Position numbers and translations under genes: made by a program. Below are positions 19,672 to 29,306 of a stretch of 64,000 bases of DNA, one piece after another (the first letter of the stretch is position 1; every line of letters begins with the position of its first letter). The DNA is taken from the NCBI RefSeq assembly GCF_947494025.1, contig NZ_CANLTQ010000001.1, forward strand, positions 496,001 to 560,000. The letters run 5' to 3'. Under the pieces are notes generated by a model. That model saw nothing but the letters and a program-made list of their open reading frames with translations. It was not told the DNA's origin and did no database searches. The DNA is from an uncultured Jannaschia sp. (GTDB lineage Bacteria; Pseudomonadota; Alphaproteobacteria; Rhodobacterales; Rhodobacteraceae).

Positions 19672-19914
19672 TCATACGGTCGGGATGCCCCGGATGTGGC
19701 CTGCGTCGAAGGCCACCGCGGCATCCATCGTCCTGTGCCCGCCCGGAAGCGATGGCGAGACGGTGTAAACCGCATCCGGGCGCCGAACGCCACCCTCCCG
19801 GTTCAGCTTTGTTCGCACATCCGGCACGAGTCCATCCCCCGCGGCCGACAGGGCCGCCACCGGCGCGACCGCCCGGGGGGCAAGCGTCACCGGGACGGCC
19901 ATGCGCGCGCTCAC
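19672..19914 (-). CDS. small hypothetical protein between nuoG and nuoH
   Basis: An 80-residue frame starting with GTG at 19914-19912, whose last three bases overlap the nuoG stop as GTGA, and ending 10 bases before nuoH. This tight packing is the main evidence for a real, translationally coupled gene. The protein has an alanine/valine-rich N-terminus ([20 protein letters not shown], residues 5-24) and ends in [17 protein letters not shown]; no membrane helix or known motif is clear. An ATG at codon 5 is an alternative start. Function unknown. Confidence 0.5.
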   Translation of the reverse strand: MSARMAVPVTLAPRAVAPVAALSAAGDGLVPDVRTKLNREGGVRRPDAVYTVSPSLPGGHRTMDAAVAFDAGHIRGIPTV

Positions 19915-21929
19915 TCCGCGGCGATCGGTTGCGGCTCGCGGCCCTGCGCAAGCTGCGACAGTTCCGCCATCAGCACGCTGGCACGCGCGATCGGGTTGGT
20001 CAGGTAGAAGTCACGCACGGCAAGGCCGAACGCCCCGTCTCCCAGATCGGGCAGTGGGTCCGCCGGCGCGAAGCCGTTGACCGGCACGGCGTCGAGCTCC
20101 GTCAGCTGCGGCGCTTCCTCCACGAGCGCCCGGCGCAGCTCGGCCAGGCTGTCGAAGGGCAGCTGAAAACCGATCTCGGCGGACAGCGCGCGCAGGATCG
20201 CCCAGTTCTCCTTGGCCTCGCCCGGTGCGAAGCCCGAGCGCAGCGCGAGCTGCGGGCGGCCTTCGGTGTTGACGAACAATCCCTGTTCCTCGGTCCAGGC
20301 GGCGCCGGGCAGGATCACGTCGGCGCGGTGCGCGCCACGGTCGCCGTGGCTGCCTTGGTAGACCACGAACGGCCCCGGCGGAACGTCGATTTCGTCGACG
20401 CCGAGGTTGTAGACCACGTCGGCGCCGAGCGCGGCGTCGATCCCGCCTTCGTTGTGGCAGCCGGCATCCATCGCGCCGACGCGCGCGGCGGCCGAATGCA
20501 GGACCAGCAAGCCGCCCCCCGAGGCCTCCGCCATCGCGCGGGCATGGGCGAGCACGGCGGCCCCGTCCGCCCCGGTCATCGCGGCGTTGCCGAGGATCAC
20601 GAGCGTCGCCACGTCACTCTCCCCCTCGTCGCGCATGCGACGGAACAATTTGGAGAGCGCGGCCCGGTCGGTGCCGAGATGATCGTAATCGTAGGTCATA
20701 TCGGCGGCCTCGCCGATCACCGAGACATCGGCTCCGCGCAGCCAGGCCTTGCGGATGCGGGCGTTCAGCACCGGCGCCTCGCGGGCCGGGTCGGTCCCGA
20801 TCAGGACGATGCGCTTCGCCGTATCGATGTCCTCGATCGCCGCGGTGCCCGCATAGCCCGCACGCTCCGTCGGCAGGGCCGCGCCGTCGGTCCGGCATTC
20901 GATGACGCCGCCCATCGTGTCCATCAGACGGCGCAGCGCGAAGGCCGCTTCGGTGGAGACAAGATCGCCGACGATGCCCGCGACCTTGCGGTCCTTCACC
21001 GCCTCGGCCACCGCCGCGAAGGCCTCGGGCCAGGTGGCGGGACGCAGCTTGCCGTCGCGTCGGATATAGGGCCGGTCCAGTCGCTGCCGGCGCAAACCGT
21101 CCCAGACGAAGCGGGTCTTGTCGGAGATCCATTCCTCGTTCGTGCCGTCGTTGTTGCGCGGCAGGATGCGCATGACCTCGCGCCCCTTGGTGTCCACGCG
21201 GATCGCGCTGCCGAGCGCGTCCATCACGTCCACCGTCTCGGTCTTGGTCAGCTCCCAGGGCCGCGCGGTGAAGGCGTAGGGCTTGGATACCAAGGCGCCC
21301 ACGGGGCAAAGGTCGATGATGTTGCCCTGCAGGTTCGATTTCAGCGTCTCGCCCAGATAGGACGTGATCTCCGAATCCTCGCCACGCCCCGTCTGTCCCA
21401 TCTGGGTGACGCCCGCGACCTCGGTCGTGAAACGCACGCAGCGGGTGCAGGAGATGCAGCGCGTCATATGCGTCTCGACGAGGGGCCCGAGATCGAGGTC
21501 GATGGCGGCGCGCTTCGGCTCGCGGTAGCGGGAGAAATCGACGCCGTAGGCCATCGCCTGATCCTGCAGGTCGCATTCCCCGCCCTGATCGCAGATCGGG
21601 CAGTCGAGCGGATGGTTGATGAGCAGGAACTCCATCACCCCCTCGCGGGCCTTCTTGACCATCGGGGAGTTCGTCTTCACCGTCGGCGGCTCACCGTCCT
21701 TGCCGGGCCGCAGGTCGCGCACCTGCATGGCGCAGGAGGCGGCGGGCTTGGGCGGACCGCCCACGACCTCGACGAGACACATCCGGCAATTGCCGGCGAT
21801 GGACAGACGCTCATGGTAGCAGAAGCGGGGGATCTCGACGCCGGCCTGCTCGCAAGCCTGGATCAGCGTCATCTCGCCCGGGACCTCGAGCTCCTTGCCG
21901 TCGATCACGACCTTCCTGAGATCACTCAT
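19911..21929 (-). CDS. nuoG: NADH-quinone oxidoreductase subunit G
   Basis: A 672-residue peripheral-arm subunit carrying several Fe-S clusters. Visible: the 2Fe-2S N1b site ([15 protein letters not shown]...ASCAMQ), the His-containing N5 site ([18 protein letters not shown]) and the N4 site ([10 protein letters not shown]...CPVGAL). The molybdopterin-oxidoreductase-like domain that follows is degenerate, as usual for this subunit. It is shorter than E. coli NuoG (about 910) but normal for alphaproteobacteria, which lack cluster N7. Start ATG 21929 ([11 protein letters not shown]). Confidence 0.96.
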   Translation of the reverse strand: MSDLRKVVIDGKELEVPGEMTLIQACEQAGVEIPRFCYHERLSIAGNCRMCLVEVVGGPPKPAASCAMQVRDLRPGKDGEPPTVKTNSPMVKKAREGVMEFLLINHPLDCPICDQGGECDLQDQAMAYGVDFSRYREPKRAAIDLDLGPLVETHMTRCISCTRCVRFTTEVAGVTQMGQTGRGEDSEITSYLGETLKSNLQGNIIDLCPVGALVSKPYAFTARPWELTKTETVDVMDALGSAIRVDTKGREVMRILPRNNDGTNEEWISDKTRFVWDGLRRQRLDRPYIRRDGKLRPATWPEAFAAVAEAVKDRKVAGIVGDLVSTEAAFALRRLMDTMGGVIECRTDGAALPTERAGYAGTAAIEDIDTAKRIVLIGTDPAREAPVLNARIRKAWLRGADVSVIGEAADMTYDYDHLGTDRAALSKLFRRMRDEGESDVATLVILGNAAMTGADGAAVLAHARAMAEASGGGLLVLHSAAARVGAMDAGCHNEGGIDAALGADVVYNLGVDEIDVPPGPFVVYQGSHGDRGAHRADVILPGAAWTEEQGLFVNTEGRPQLALRSGFAPGEAKENWAILRALSAEIGFQLPFDSLAELRRALVEEAPQLTELDAVPVNGFAPADPLPDLGDGAFGLAVRDFYLTNPIARASVLMAELSQLAQGREPQPIAAE

Positions 21930-22031
21930 AGCGTCAGCCTCCGATGGCGATGGATGCCAGGGGCATCCTGTCTCCCGCCCCGCTTACCCGTCGGGCCGGG
22001 TCCTGCGCAAGGCGCCCGGGCCAGCGACGCA

Positions 22032-22430
22032 TCAACGCGGAGCGAGCAGGCGTCCGACCTGTGTGTCGCGGTCGACCTCCGACCGGCCGACCGCACAATG
22101 CGCCGCGACGTCGCCCCGGGCCGCGCCGAGTCCGGCCAGGCGGTCGCGCGCGATCGCCTCGAGCCGGTCCTTCTCGGCGTCGTCGTCGATGAACGCCTCG
22201 ATCTCCGCGCGCGAATAGCCGAGGTCGGACGCCGCCCCGCGCAAGGCCAGAAGATAGCGCAGCCCTCGGACGCGGCGCGCGCCGATCGTGGGGCAGACCT
22301 CGGAGATCTCGTAGGCGATGCCGACGTTGATCAGCCCTTCCGTGATCCCGCGCTCCTCGCCCAGCCCGGCGGCGGCGGGCGCGGCGAAGACGAGCGCGAC
22401 ACAGAGGAGAAGCGGACGAAGGACGGACAT
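22032..22430 (-). CDS. DUF5333 family protein (nuo-operon accessory)
   Basis: A 132-residue exported protein: signal peptide MSVLRPLLLCVALVFAAPAAA, then a small domain with VCPTIGARRVRGLRYLLAL and a final AHCAVGR. The two mature-part cysteines could form a disulphide. This pattern is that of DUF5333, which sits in the nuo operons of Rhodobacterales; its role is not established. GGAG lies 6 bases before the ATG at 22430; the longer open frame upstream is unlikely. A 102-base spacer separates it from nuoG. Confidence 0.82.
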   Translation of the reverse strand: MSVLRPLLLCVALVFAAPAAAGLGEERGITEGLINVGIAYEISEVCPTIGARRVRGLRYLLALRGAASDLGYSRAEIEAFIDDDAEKDRLEAIARDRLAGLGAARGDVAAHCAVGRSEVDRDTQVGRLLAPR

Positions 22431-22503
22431 GGGGCACTCCGGAAGGACGGACACGCCCGAAATCGTCGCGGATCGCCGGATATTCAATATCCGTCCGGCC
22501 GGG

Positions 22504-22914
22504 TCAGCGTGTGATGCAGACACCCCGAAGGACGAGCGCGCCCCGGTCGTCGCGCAAGGGGCGCACCGGCACGCTGTCCGGCCCGACGCTCCAGACGATA
22601 TCGGAGCCCCCGAAGCGGCGCAGGCAATACTCGACCGCCCGCACGCGGCCGGCTTCGGCGGCGTCCGTCGCGGCGCCCGGCCCGGTCGTGGCCGTCGCGA
22701 AGGACCGCCGGTCCTCGGTCCCGACCGTCATGCGCGTCCGGTAGCGCACCCCGCCGAACTCCGTCGGCGCGCCGCGCAGACCGCCCGCGCCGTTCCTGTC
22801 GAACAGGCCCGAGGCGCCGGAGCTCAACCCCTCGAGCCGCCCGCAAGAGGCGAGGAGGCTCAGCCCGACGAGCAAGGCGGCCACGCGCGCCACAGGCCCT
22901 CGGATCGACCTCAT
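22504..22914 (-). CDS. hypothetical lipoprotein in the nuo operon
   Basis: A 136-residue protein with a lipoprotein signal: charged start, hydrophobic ARVAALLVGLSLLASC with the lipobox LLAS/C at cysteine 24. The mature part contains RYRTRMTVGTEDRRSFATAT and ends in a strand pair with GGSDIVWSV and LVLRGVCITR. A pair of later cysteines (CLRRF and VCITR) may be disulphide-bonded. I recognise no named family. It lies between nuoF and the DUF5333 gene on the same strand, with gaps of about 75 bases, so it belongs to the transcript. Confidence 0.68.
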   Translation of the reverse strand: MRSIRGPVARVAALLVGLSLLASCGRLEGLSSGASGLFDRNGAGGLRGAPTEFGGVRYRTRMTVGTEDRRSFATATTGPGAATDAAEAGRVRAVEYCLRRFGGSDIVWSVGPDSVPVRPLRDDRGALVLRGVCITR

Positions 22915-22992
22915 TTCGGATGGACTCCGGCGAACGGCGTCCGACGCCGAGAATCGCGGAGGAACGGGGAGGCGATCATGCGGCGCGACCGG

Positions 22993-24288
22993 TCATTCGG
23001 CGGCGACGGCGCTGACGCGGCCCGCCCGCTTGTGCTTGATGCGGTCCTCGATCTCGTCGCGGAAATGCCGGATCAGGCCCTGGATCGGCCAGGCCGCAGC
23101 GTCGCCCAGGGCGCAGATCGTGTGTCCCTCCACCTGCTTGGTGACGTCGAGCAGCATGTCGATCTCCTCGACCTCCGCGTCGCCCTTCACCAGACGGTCC
23201 ATGACCCGCATCATCCAGCCCGTCCCCTCCCGGCAGGGCGTGCACTGCCCGCAGCTCTCGTGCTTGTAGAACGCGCTCAGCCGCCAGATAGCCTTGATGA
23301 CGTCGGTCGAGTTGTCCATCACGATCACGGCGGCGGTGCCGAGGCCGGATTTCTGCTCCTTCAGATAGTCGAAATCCATGATCGCGTCGCGCATCTGCCC
23401 GCCGGGGATCAGGGGCACGGAGGAGCCGCCGGGGATCACCGCCTTGAGGTTGTCCCAGCCGCCGCGGATGCCGCCGCAATGCGTCTCGATCAGTTCCTCG
23501 AAGGAGATCGACATCGCTTCCTCGACGACGCAAGGCCGGTTCACGTGGCCCGAGATCGCGAAGAGCTTGGTGCCGGCGTTGTTCGGCCGGCCGAAGCCCG
23601 CGAACCATTCCGCGCCCCGGCGCAGGATGGTCGGGACGACGGCGATGGATTCGACGTTGTTGACCGTCGTCGGACAGCCGTAGAGCCCGGCCCCTGCCGG
23701 AAAGGGCGGCTTCATGCGCGGCATGCCCTTCTTGCCCTCGAGGCTCTCGATCAGCGCCGTTTCCTCGCCACAGATATAGGCGCCGGCGCCGTGGTGGAGG
23801 TAAAGGTCGAAGTCCCAGCCCGAGCCGCAGGCGTCGGACCCCAGCAGGCCCGCCTCGTAGGCCTCGTCGATGGCGTTCTGCAACGCCTCCTTCTCGCGGA
23901 TGTATTCGCCACGGATGTAGATGTAGCAGGCATGCGCGCCCATCGCGAAGCTCGCGATCAGCGCGCCCTCGATCAGCGTATGCGGATCGTGGCGCATGAT
24001 CTCCCGGTCCTTGCAGGTACCGGGCTCCGACTCGTCGGCATTGATGACGAGATAGGCCGGGCGGCCGTCGCTTTCCTTGGGCATGAAGGACCACTTGAGC
24101 CCCGTGGGGAAGCCCGCCCCGCCCCGGCCGCGCAGGCCGGAGGCCTTCATGATCTCCACGATCTTGTCGCGCCCAAGCCCGATCAGGTCGGCGGTGCCGT
24201 CCCAGTGGCCGCGCGCCTGCGCGCCCTTCAGGCTACGGTCGTCCATCCCGTAGATGTTGGTGAAGATCCGGTCCTGATCCTTCAGCAT
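22993..24288 (-). CDS. nuoF: NADH-quinone oxidoreductase subunit F
   Basis: A 431-residue subunit that binds NADH, FMN and cluster N3 at the tip of complex I. Motifs: the FMN/NADH site [39 protein letters not shown], and the 4Fe-4S motif [15 protein letters not shown] with a more distant C. The ATG at 24288 ([11 protein letters not shown]) fits the family N-terminus and has GGAG 8 bases upstream; a GTG three codons earlier overlaps the DUF5337 stop and is possible. Confidence 0.97.
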   Translation of the reverse strand: MLKDQDRIFTNIYGMDDRSLKGAQARGHWDGTADLIGLGRDKIVEIMKASGLRGRGGAGFPTGLKWSFMPKESDGRPAYLVINADESEPGTCKDREIMRHDPHTLIEGALIASFAMGAHACYIYIRGEYIREKEALQNAIDEAYEAGLLGSDACGSGWDFDLYLHHGAGAYICGEETALIESLEGKKGMPRMKPPFPAGAGLYGCPTTVNNVESIAVVPTILRRGAEWFAGFGRPNNAGTKLFAISGHVNRPCVVEEAMSISFEELIETHCGGIRGGWDNLKAVIPGGSSVPLIPGGQMRDAIMDFDYLKEQKSGLGTAAVIVMDNSTDVIKAIWRLSAFYKHESCGQCTPCREGTGWMMRVMDRLVKGDAEVEEIDMLLDVTKQVEGHTICALGDAAAWPIQGLIRHFRDEIEDRIKHKRAGRVSAVAAE

Positions 24289-24293
24289 TCTCT

Positions 24294-24521
24294 TCACTCC
24301 TTGTCGCGGCGCGCACGCCAGAGGCCTGCGGCCACGATCATCGCCCAGACCATCGCGGCCAGCGCGGCAAGGTCGATCAGGACCATCCAGCGCACCGGCA
24401 CGCCCAGCCGGGCCCCCGCGAACTGCGCCGCCATCCAGATCAGCGCCGTTATGACGATCACCGCGCCCACCTGACGGGAGCGCGCGGCGATCGTATTGCT
24501 ATGATCCGGTGCGGCAGGCAT
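24294..24521 (-). CDS. DUF5337 family membrane protein (nuo-operon accessory)
   Basis: A 75-residue protein with two transmembrane helices ([20 protein letters not shown] and [20 protein letters not shown]) and a basic end WRARRDKE. The order of features matches DUF5337, a small family found next to nuoF in Rhodobacterales. Its role is unknown; the position suggests a link with complex I assembly or stability. It ends just before nuoF, sharing a GTGA overlap with an alternative nuoF start. Confidence 0.82.
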   Translation of the reverse strand: MPAAPDHSNTIAARSRQVGAVIVITALIWMAAQFAGARLGVPVRWMVLIDLAALAAMVWAMIVAAGLWRARRDKE

Positions 24522-24591
24522 GTCGCGCCCCCTTCAACAGCGCGGGCGGCAGCGCGTCAAGCCGGCGCCGCGCCCCCGCGACCTCCCGTCC

Positions 24592-25539
24592 CTAGGACGG
24601 CGACGTTCCCCCGGATCGTCCGCCGTCCAAGGCCCGGGCCTGCGCCACCCAATCGTCGCGGCGGACGCGGCCCTTGAAGCCCTCGAGATGCTGATCGACC
24701 CAGGCGACCTCCTCGTCCGTCCAGCCCGCGATCTGGTCGAAATGCCAGATACCCAGCCGGTTGCAGAGGGCTTCGAGCTTCGGCCCGACGCCCTTGATCC
24801 GCTTCAGGTCGTCGGCCCCGCCCGTGCGCGGCGCGTCGAGCGTTTCGGGCTTGCGCCCCTCGCCCGCCGCATCGGCCACGGCCTCGGCGGCCGGATCCTC
24901 GCCGGACGGATCGCCGTCGGGGCTGAGGGTTCGATCCTCGGGCTCGTCCTCCGGCATCGGCTCCGCGGGGGGCATGGCGACCGGGTCGGAAGATGGCGCC
25001 GGCTCGGGCGTCGGCGTGGCTTCGGCATCCGGCGCCACGCTGCCGCCCGCCGCGTCGGCCGCCTGCTTGGACGCGGGCGAGGTCGGGACGACGGGCGGCG
25101 TCTCGTGGGTCGGGTCCGACATCTCGGCGTTCGCCGCGGCGATCTCGTCTTCCCGGCGCCTTTCGGCCGTCCCGGCGCCCTCCCCGGCAGGCGTGCCCGT
25201 CACCGCGTCGGAGGTCGCGCCGGTCGCGGCGCCTCCCGCACCGGCCCCGCCGCCGGCCGGGCCTGGCGGCACCGTGCTGCCGCCGGCCATGCCCGTTCGA
25301 TCGTCCGTGCTCGATACCGGAGGCGCGGTCGCGGTGAAGCTCGATCCCTGCGCCTCCGGCTCGTCGGTGCCGATCATGCCGATGACGACCAGCAGAAGCA
25401 CGAAGACGACGACCCCGAGGATCAGCGCGCCGAGAAAGCCCCAGCCGATGGACAGCCAGAAGAGCACGAAGGCGATCGCGCCCCCGATGCCCGCAATCGT
25501 CCAGCGATGGCGGTAGACCGTGGTGGTTGTGTCGTCCAT
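24592..25539 (-). CDS. membrane-anchored protein with GVGPKLE (HhH-like) C-terminal domain
   Basis: A 315-residue protein in three parts: two adjacent N-terminal membrane segments (residues about 14-55), a low-complexity Pro/Ala/Glu/Asp-rich linker (about 60-235), and a C-terminal domain beginning DDLKRIKGVGPKLEALCNRL and including WHFDQIAGW and [10 protein letters not shown]. This domain resembles the helix-hairpin-helix-like module found in nuo-linked and ribosomal-protein L21-linked proteins. The same domain closes NuoE just upstream, so the pair probably arose by duplication. No catalytic residues are evident; a scaffold role around complex I is an inference. Confidence 0.75.
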   Translation of the reverse strand: MDDTTTTVYRHRWTIAGIGGAIAFVLFWLSIGWGFLGALILGVVVFVLLLVVIGMIGTDEPEAQGSSFTATAPPVSSTDDRTGMAGGSTVPPGPAGGGAGAGGAATGATSDAVTGTPAGEGAGTAERRREDEIAAANAEMSDPTHETPPVVPTSPASKQAADAAGGSVAPDAEATPTPEPAPSSDPVAMPPAEPMPEDEPEDRTLSPDGDPSGEDPAAEAVADAAGEGRKPETLDAPRTGGADDLKRIKGVGPKLEALCNRLGIWHFDQIAGWTDEEVAWVDQHLEGFKGRVRRDDWVAQARALDGGRSGGTSPS

Positions 25540-25587
25540 GAAATCACTCCCCGTGTCATGCGGAGCGCGAAATCGGTCCCCGCTTCC

Positions 25588-26964
25588 TTACTTGGCGCGG
25601 GACGAGCCGCTGGTCCCACCCCGCTCGAGTAGAACCTTAGCCTGTTTGACCCATTCGTCACGCCTGACGCGGTCCTTGAAGGCTCCGAGGTGCTGATCGA
25701 CCCAGGCGACTTCTGCCTCGGACCAGCCCGCGATCTGATCGAAATGCCAGAATCCGAGCGAATGCAGCAGGTCTTCGAGCTTGGGGCCGACACCGCGGAG
25801 CCGCGTCAGGTCGTCTCCCCGCCCGTCGCGCGGGGCGTCGAGCGTCTGCGGTTTCACGCCGATCCCGGCGCCGTCGGCGGTCGGGTCCGAAGGACTTTCC
25901 GACGTGTCCTTGGCGGGCGTGGCGAGCGATTCCGTCGCCGTCTGCGACCCCCGGGGCTCGCCGTCGGTGTCGACCGGCTCGTCGGCAGGCTGCGCGTTGC
26001 GGTCGCCCCCGGGCTTGTAGGCACCGTCGATGTCGACATCGCGCTCCGGCTCGGGCGCGACCGTACCCTCATCCGGCCGGCCCGTGGCTTCGGCCTCCGT
26101 GCCTTCGACGTTCGAGACCTTGTCGCTCGCATCGCCACGCGTGCGATCGGGCTCCGCCTCGCCCGGAACCGTGCCGCCCTGCCGCCCCGTCGGCCCGGCC
26201 GGCCCGAGCTTGGGGTCGCGGGCGGCGGTTTCGGGATCGGGGTCGGCCTGCTCGGCGCGGTGCCACGGGGTCCGCAGCGGCACCTCCGTTCCGTCGATCC
26301 GCTTCACCGTATCGCCGACTGTCGTGGCAAGCGTCACGCTGGCGTTGCGGTCGTGGTCGCGGTTCTCCGCATGCGCGCCGAGCGCGGTCACGCCGTTGAG
26401 GGGTTCGGACGCGTAGCGGCCGTTCTGCGGGCCGGGAACCGGCACCTCGCCCGCGCGGAACGCGTCGAGCATCTCGTCCAGCCGTTCGGGGGTCAGGTCC
26501 TCGTAGTAATCCTTGCCGATCTGCGCCATCGGCGCGTTCGCACAGGCGCCGAGGCACTCGACCTCCTCCCAGGACAGCTGCCCGTCGGCGCTGATCTCGT
26601 GCGGGCGCGGCGCGATCTTCTCGCGACAGACGGCGATCAAATCCTCGGAGCCGCAGATCATGCACGACGTCGTGCCGCAGATCTGGATATGCGCGGCCTT
26701 GCCCACCGGCTGAAGCTGGAACATGAAGTAGAAGGTCGCGACTTCCAGCGCACGGATATAGGCCAATCCCAGCATCTCGGCCACATGTTCGATCGCGGGG
26801 CGGGAAAGCCAGCCCTCCTGCTCCTGCGCACGCCAAAGCAGCGGAATGATCGCGGAGGCCTGCCTGCCCTCGGGGTATTTCGTGATCTGCGCTTCGGCCC
26901 AGGCCTGGTTGGCCGGCGTGAAGGCGAAGGACTCGGGCTGTTCGGCGGAAAGGCGGCGGAGCAT
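25588..26964 (-). CDS. nuoE: NADH-quinone oxidoreductase subunit E with C-terminal extension
   Basis: A 458-residue protein. Residues 1 to about 185 are a normal NuoE holding the 2Fe-2S cluster N1a: [15 protein letters not shown], then [16 protein letters not shown]. They are followed by about 190 residues of acidic, low-complexity linker (many Asp, Glu, Pro, Gly). The last 75 residues form a domain [20 protein letters not shown]...WHFDQIAGW...AWVDQHL. E. coli NuoE is only about 166 residues, so this is a fusion. The last domain is repeated in the next gene. Extended NuoE proteins of this sort are known in Rhodobacterales. Confidence 0.93.
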   Translation of the reverse strand: MLRRLSAEQPESFAFTPANQAWAEAQITKYPEGRQASAIIPLLWRAQEQEGWLSRPAIEHVAEMLGLAYIRALEVATFYFMFQLQPVGKAAHIQICGTTSCMICGSEDLIAVCREKIAPRPHEISADGQLSWEEVECLGACANAPMAQIGKDYYEDLTPERLDEMLDAFRAGEVPVPGPQNGRYASEPLNGVTALGAHAENRDHDRNASVTLATTVGDTVKRIDGTEVPLRTPWHRAEQADPDPETAARDPKLGPAGPTGRQGGTVPGEAEPDRTRGDASDKVSNVEGTEAEATGRPDEGTVAPEPERDVDIDGAYKPGGDRNAQPADEPVDTDGEPRGSQTATESLATPAKDTSESPSDPTADGAGIGVKPQTLDAPRDGRGDDLTRLRGVGPKLEDLLHSLGFWHFDQIAGWSEAEVAWVDQHLGAFKDRVRRDEWVKQAKVLLERGGTSGSSRAK

Positions 26965-27031
26965 CTGGGGTCCCTTCGTCGTGTCGTGGCCTCTTTAGGC
27001 GCGGGCCGCAGGGCGCTGCAAGGGCAGCCGG

Positions 27032-27409
27032 TCAGCCGCCGCAGCCCACGAGGTGGAGCACCTCGCCCTCGGACGCGACCAGACCGCGCCCTTCGAGCCG
27101 GACGACCGCTTCGCGAAGCGCCCGCCGGTGCGGCGAACGCCGGTCGGTGATCTGGACCGAGGTCAGCCCGAGTTTCGGCGCCACCTGACGGGCAAACCGC
27201 ATTTCGGCCCCATCGGCAGAATTGTCGTAACGGCACTCGCCGTAGCGCAGCGTGTCGAGCACGGCCTGCTCGTATTCGAGTGTGGTCTGGGCCGATGCCG
27301 TCAGGGCGATCAGCGTCGTACCCGTCAGGAACGCCGCGAGCCAACCGACCGCCCGCCTCGCGGTCTCGGCCGGTTTCTCGTCGAATTGCGATGCGGCAGG
27401 ATGATTCAT
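27032..27409 (-). CDS. hypothetical exported protein between nuoD and nuoE
   Basis: A 125-residue protein with an N-terminal hydrophobic segment (VGWLAAFLTGTTLIALTASAQ) that could be a signal peptide or anchor, preceded by about 20 polar residues. The mature part has two cysteines (GECRYDN, HLVGCGG) and a winged-helix-like ending (RALREAVVRLEGRGLVASEGEVLHLVGC). The start is uncertain: ATG at 27409 or an in-frame ATG at 27451, neither with a good ribosome site. It follows a similar, frameshifted lipoprotein gene. Function unknown. Confidence 0.6.
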   Translation of the reverse strand: MNHPAASQFDEKPAETARRAVGWLAAFLTGTTLIALTASAQTTLEYEQAVLDTLRYGECRYDNSADGAEMRFARQVAPKLGLTSVQITDRRSPHRRALREAVVRLEGRGLVASEGEVLHLVGCGG

Positions 27410-27490
27410 AATATGACTCACGACGGCTATGCTTCGAGGTACGACTGACATCCGTCGTCCCGTCGGGCAACCGCTTCCCGATCAGGCCTG

Positions 27491-27819
27491 TCAGGGCGCA
27501 CAGGCTCCGAAGTTCGATACGACGCGTTCCGTGCCGTCCTCCGACCGGACCCGCCTCAGGTGGCCGTCCTCGACGAGCTTGCGGGTTTTCACCTTAGCCC
27601 AGACCTGTCCGTCTCCGGGGTTCGCTCGACGCCGGGGTTGAGCGCATAGCTGTTTCTGAACGAAACGATGGGCGGATCGTCCGCTTCGAAGCTGCACCCC
27701 CTCGCTTCGACCGCCGACAGAAAGCGCCCCTCGTCGGATTGAGGCGCGACACCGTTGGAGACGCAGCCCGTCAGGCCGAAAAGACCCGCGAGACCCAGAG
27801 CGGCAGCGATGATTCTCAC
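27491..27819 (-). pseudogene. frameshifted lipoprotein gene after nuoD
   Basis: The frame opens with GTG 27819-27817, overlapping the nuoD stop (GTGA), and encodes a lipoprotein signal [19 protein letters not shown] (lipobox LTG/C) plus FLSAVEARGCSFEADD. It runs into a stop at about 27591. The minus-strand frame shifted by one base then carries on with GDGQVWAKVKTRKLVEDGHL and ends in NFGACAP at 27491, the expected small winged-helix-like ending with a final cysteine. One more C in the CCCC run near 27615 would join both halves into one protein of about 109 residues. So this is a recent single-base deletion, or a sequencing error. Confidence 0.65.
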
Positions 27820-29051
27820 CTATCGATCTCACCAAACACGACGTCGAGCGTGCCGATGATCGCCGCCACGTCGGCGAGCTGGTGGCCCCGGGTGATATGG
27901 TCCATCGCCTGAAGGTGCAGGTAGCCCGGCGCGCGCAGCTTCGCGCGGTAGGGTTTGTTCGATCCGTCGGAAACCATGTAGACGCCGAACTCCCCCTTTG
28001 GCGCCTCCACCGCGGCATAGACCTCGCCCGCGGGCACGTGGAACCCTTCGGTATAGAGCTTGAAGTGATGGATCAGGCTTTCCATCGAGGTCTTCATGTC
28101 GCCGCGCGAGGGCGGGGTCATCTTGCCGCGCGCGAGGATATCGCCTTTCCCCGACGGCTCGCGCAGCTTGGCGATGGCCTGCTTCATGATCGCGTTGGAC
28201 TGGCGCATCTCCTCCATGCGAACGAGATAGCGGTCGAAGCAATCGCCGTTCTTGCCGGTCGGGATCAGGAAGTCGAACTCGTCGTAGCATTCATAGGGCT
28301 GCGCCCGGCGCAGGTCCCAGGCGAGGTTGGAGCCGCGCGCCATCACGCCGGAGAAGCCCCAGTCCATCACCTCCTGCTCGGAAACGATGGCGATGTCGAC
28401 GTTGCGCTGCTTGAAGATCCGGTTCTCGGTCAGGAGCGTGTCGATGTCGTCGAGCACGGCCGGGAAGGCGTCGCACCAGGCGTCGATGTCGTCGAGAAGG
28501 TCGGGCGTTACGTCCTGATGCACGCCGCCGGGCCGGAAATAAGCGGCGTGAAGGCGGGCGCCGGACGCCCGCTCGTAGAACACCATCAGCTTCTCGCGCT
28601 CCTCGAAGCCCCAGAGCGGCGGGGTCAGCGCGCCGATATCCATCGCCTGCGTGGTCACGTTCAGCAGATGCGACAGGATACGCCCGATTTCGCAGTAGAG
28701 CACGCGGATAAGCTGCGCGCGCCGCGGCACGGGCGTCCCGGTCAGACGCTCGATCGCGAGGCACCAGGCATGCTCCTGGTTCATCGGGGCGACGTAGTCG
28801 AGCCGGTCGAGATAGGGCAGGTTCTGAAGGTAGGTCCGGCTTTCCATCAGCTTCTCGGTCCCGCGATGGAGCAGGCCGATATGCGGATCGCACCGCTCCA
28901 CGATCTCGCCGTCGAGCTCCAGCACAAGGCGCAGCACGCCATGCGCCGCGGGATGCTGCGGACCGAAGTTGATGTTGAAGTTGCGGATCCGCTGCTCGCC
29001 GGTCAGGGCGTCCTCGAAGCCGCGAGGGTTGGTCAGGTCGCCGTCCATCAT
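27816..29051 (-). CDS. nuoD: NADH-quinone oxidoreductase subunit D
   Basis: A 411-residue subunit related to [NiFe] hydrogenase large subunits that lines the quinone pocket of complex I. Conserved blocks: [22 protein letters not shown] with the quinone-site histidine, [29 protein letters not shown], and the C-terminal [39 protein letters not shown]. The metal-binding cysteines of hydrogenases are absent, as expected. Two consecutive ATGs (29051, 29048) are possible starts. Confidence 0.97.
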   Translation of the reverse strand: MMDGDLTNPRGFEDALTGEQRIRNFNINFGPQHPAAHGVLRLVLELDGEIVERCDPHIGLLHRGTEKLMESRTYLQNLPYLDRLDYVAPMNQEHAWCLAIERLTGTPVPRRAQLIRVLYCEIGRILSHLLNVTTQAMDIGALTPPLWGFEEREKLMVFYERASGARLHAAYFRPGGVHQDVTPDLLDDIDAWCDAFPAVLDDIDTLLTENRIFKQRNVDIAIVSEQEVMDWGFSGVMARGSNLAWDLRRAQPYECYDEFDFLIPTGKNGDCFDRYLVRMEEMRQSNAIMKQAIAKLREPSGKGDILARGKMTPPSRGDMKTSMESLIHHFKLYTEGFHVPAGEVYAAVEAPKGEFGVYMVSDGSNKPYRAKLRAPGYLHLQAMDHITRGHQLADVAAIIGTLDVVFGEIDR

Positions 29052-29060
29052 CGCACCCGT

Positions 29061-29270
29061 TTATTTATGATCTGGCCATCGCTTGAACGCGGCGTACCAA
29101 AGCAAGCCAAAGAAAAGCACCGGAAACAGTCCGAACAGCGCAAGCCAGCCCGGTGATCCGCTTCGTGCCAGCAATTTCCAGAGCGCCCAGATATTCACGA
29201 TCCAGACAACGATAAACAACAATCCCGGCAGGCCCATGTGATTAAGCACCGATCGGTCCGCCCCGATCAT
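29061..29270 (-). CDS. small two-helix membrane protein between nuoC and nuoD
   Basis: A 69-residue protein: GLPGLLFIVVWIVNIWALWKLL forms one helix and WLALFGLFPVLFFGLLWYAAF another, followed by a basic tail KRWPDHK. It resembles small bacterial integral proteins of the superinfection-immunity/PLD-N type in size and helix spacing, but no family can be named. GC content of the gene falls to about 50-58%, below its neighbours, hinting at later acquisition. ATG 29270 or ATG 29237 may be the start. It ends 9 bases before nuoD, so it must be transcribed with complex I. Confidence 0.68.
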   Translation of the reverse strand: MIGADRSVLNHMGLPGLLFIVVWIVNIWALWKLLARSGSPGWLALFGLFPVLFFGLLWYAAFKRWPDHK

Positions 29271-29306
29271 AAAACGGCGGCATAAAGGCTGATCGCATCG
29301 TCCTCA

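Noticed and set aside
19752-22514. Plus-strand frame of about 920 codons opposite nuoG
   Set aside because: Same codon-bias shadow effect; antisense to nuoG and the DUF5333 gene, no recognisable domain.
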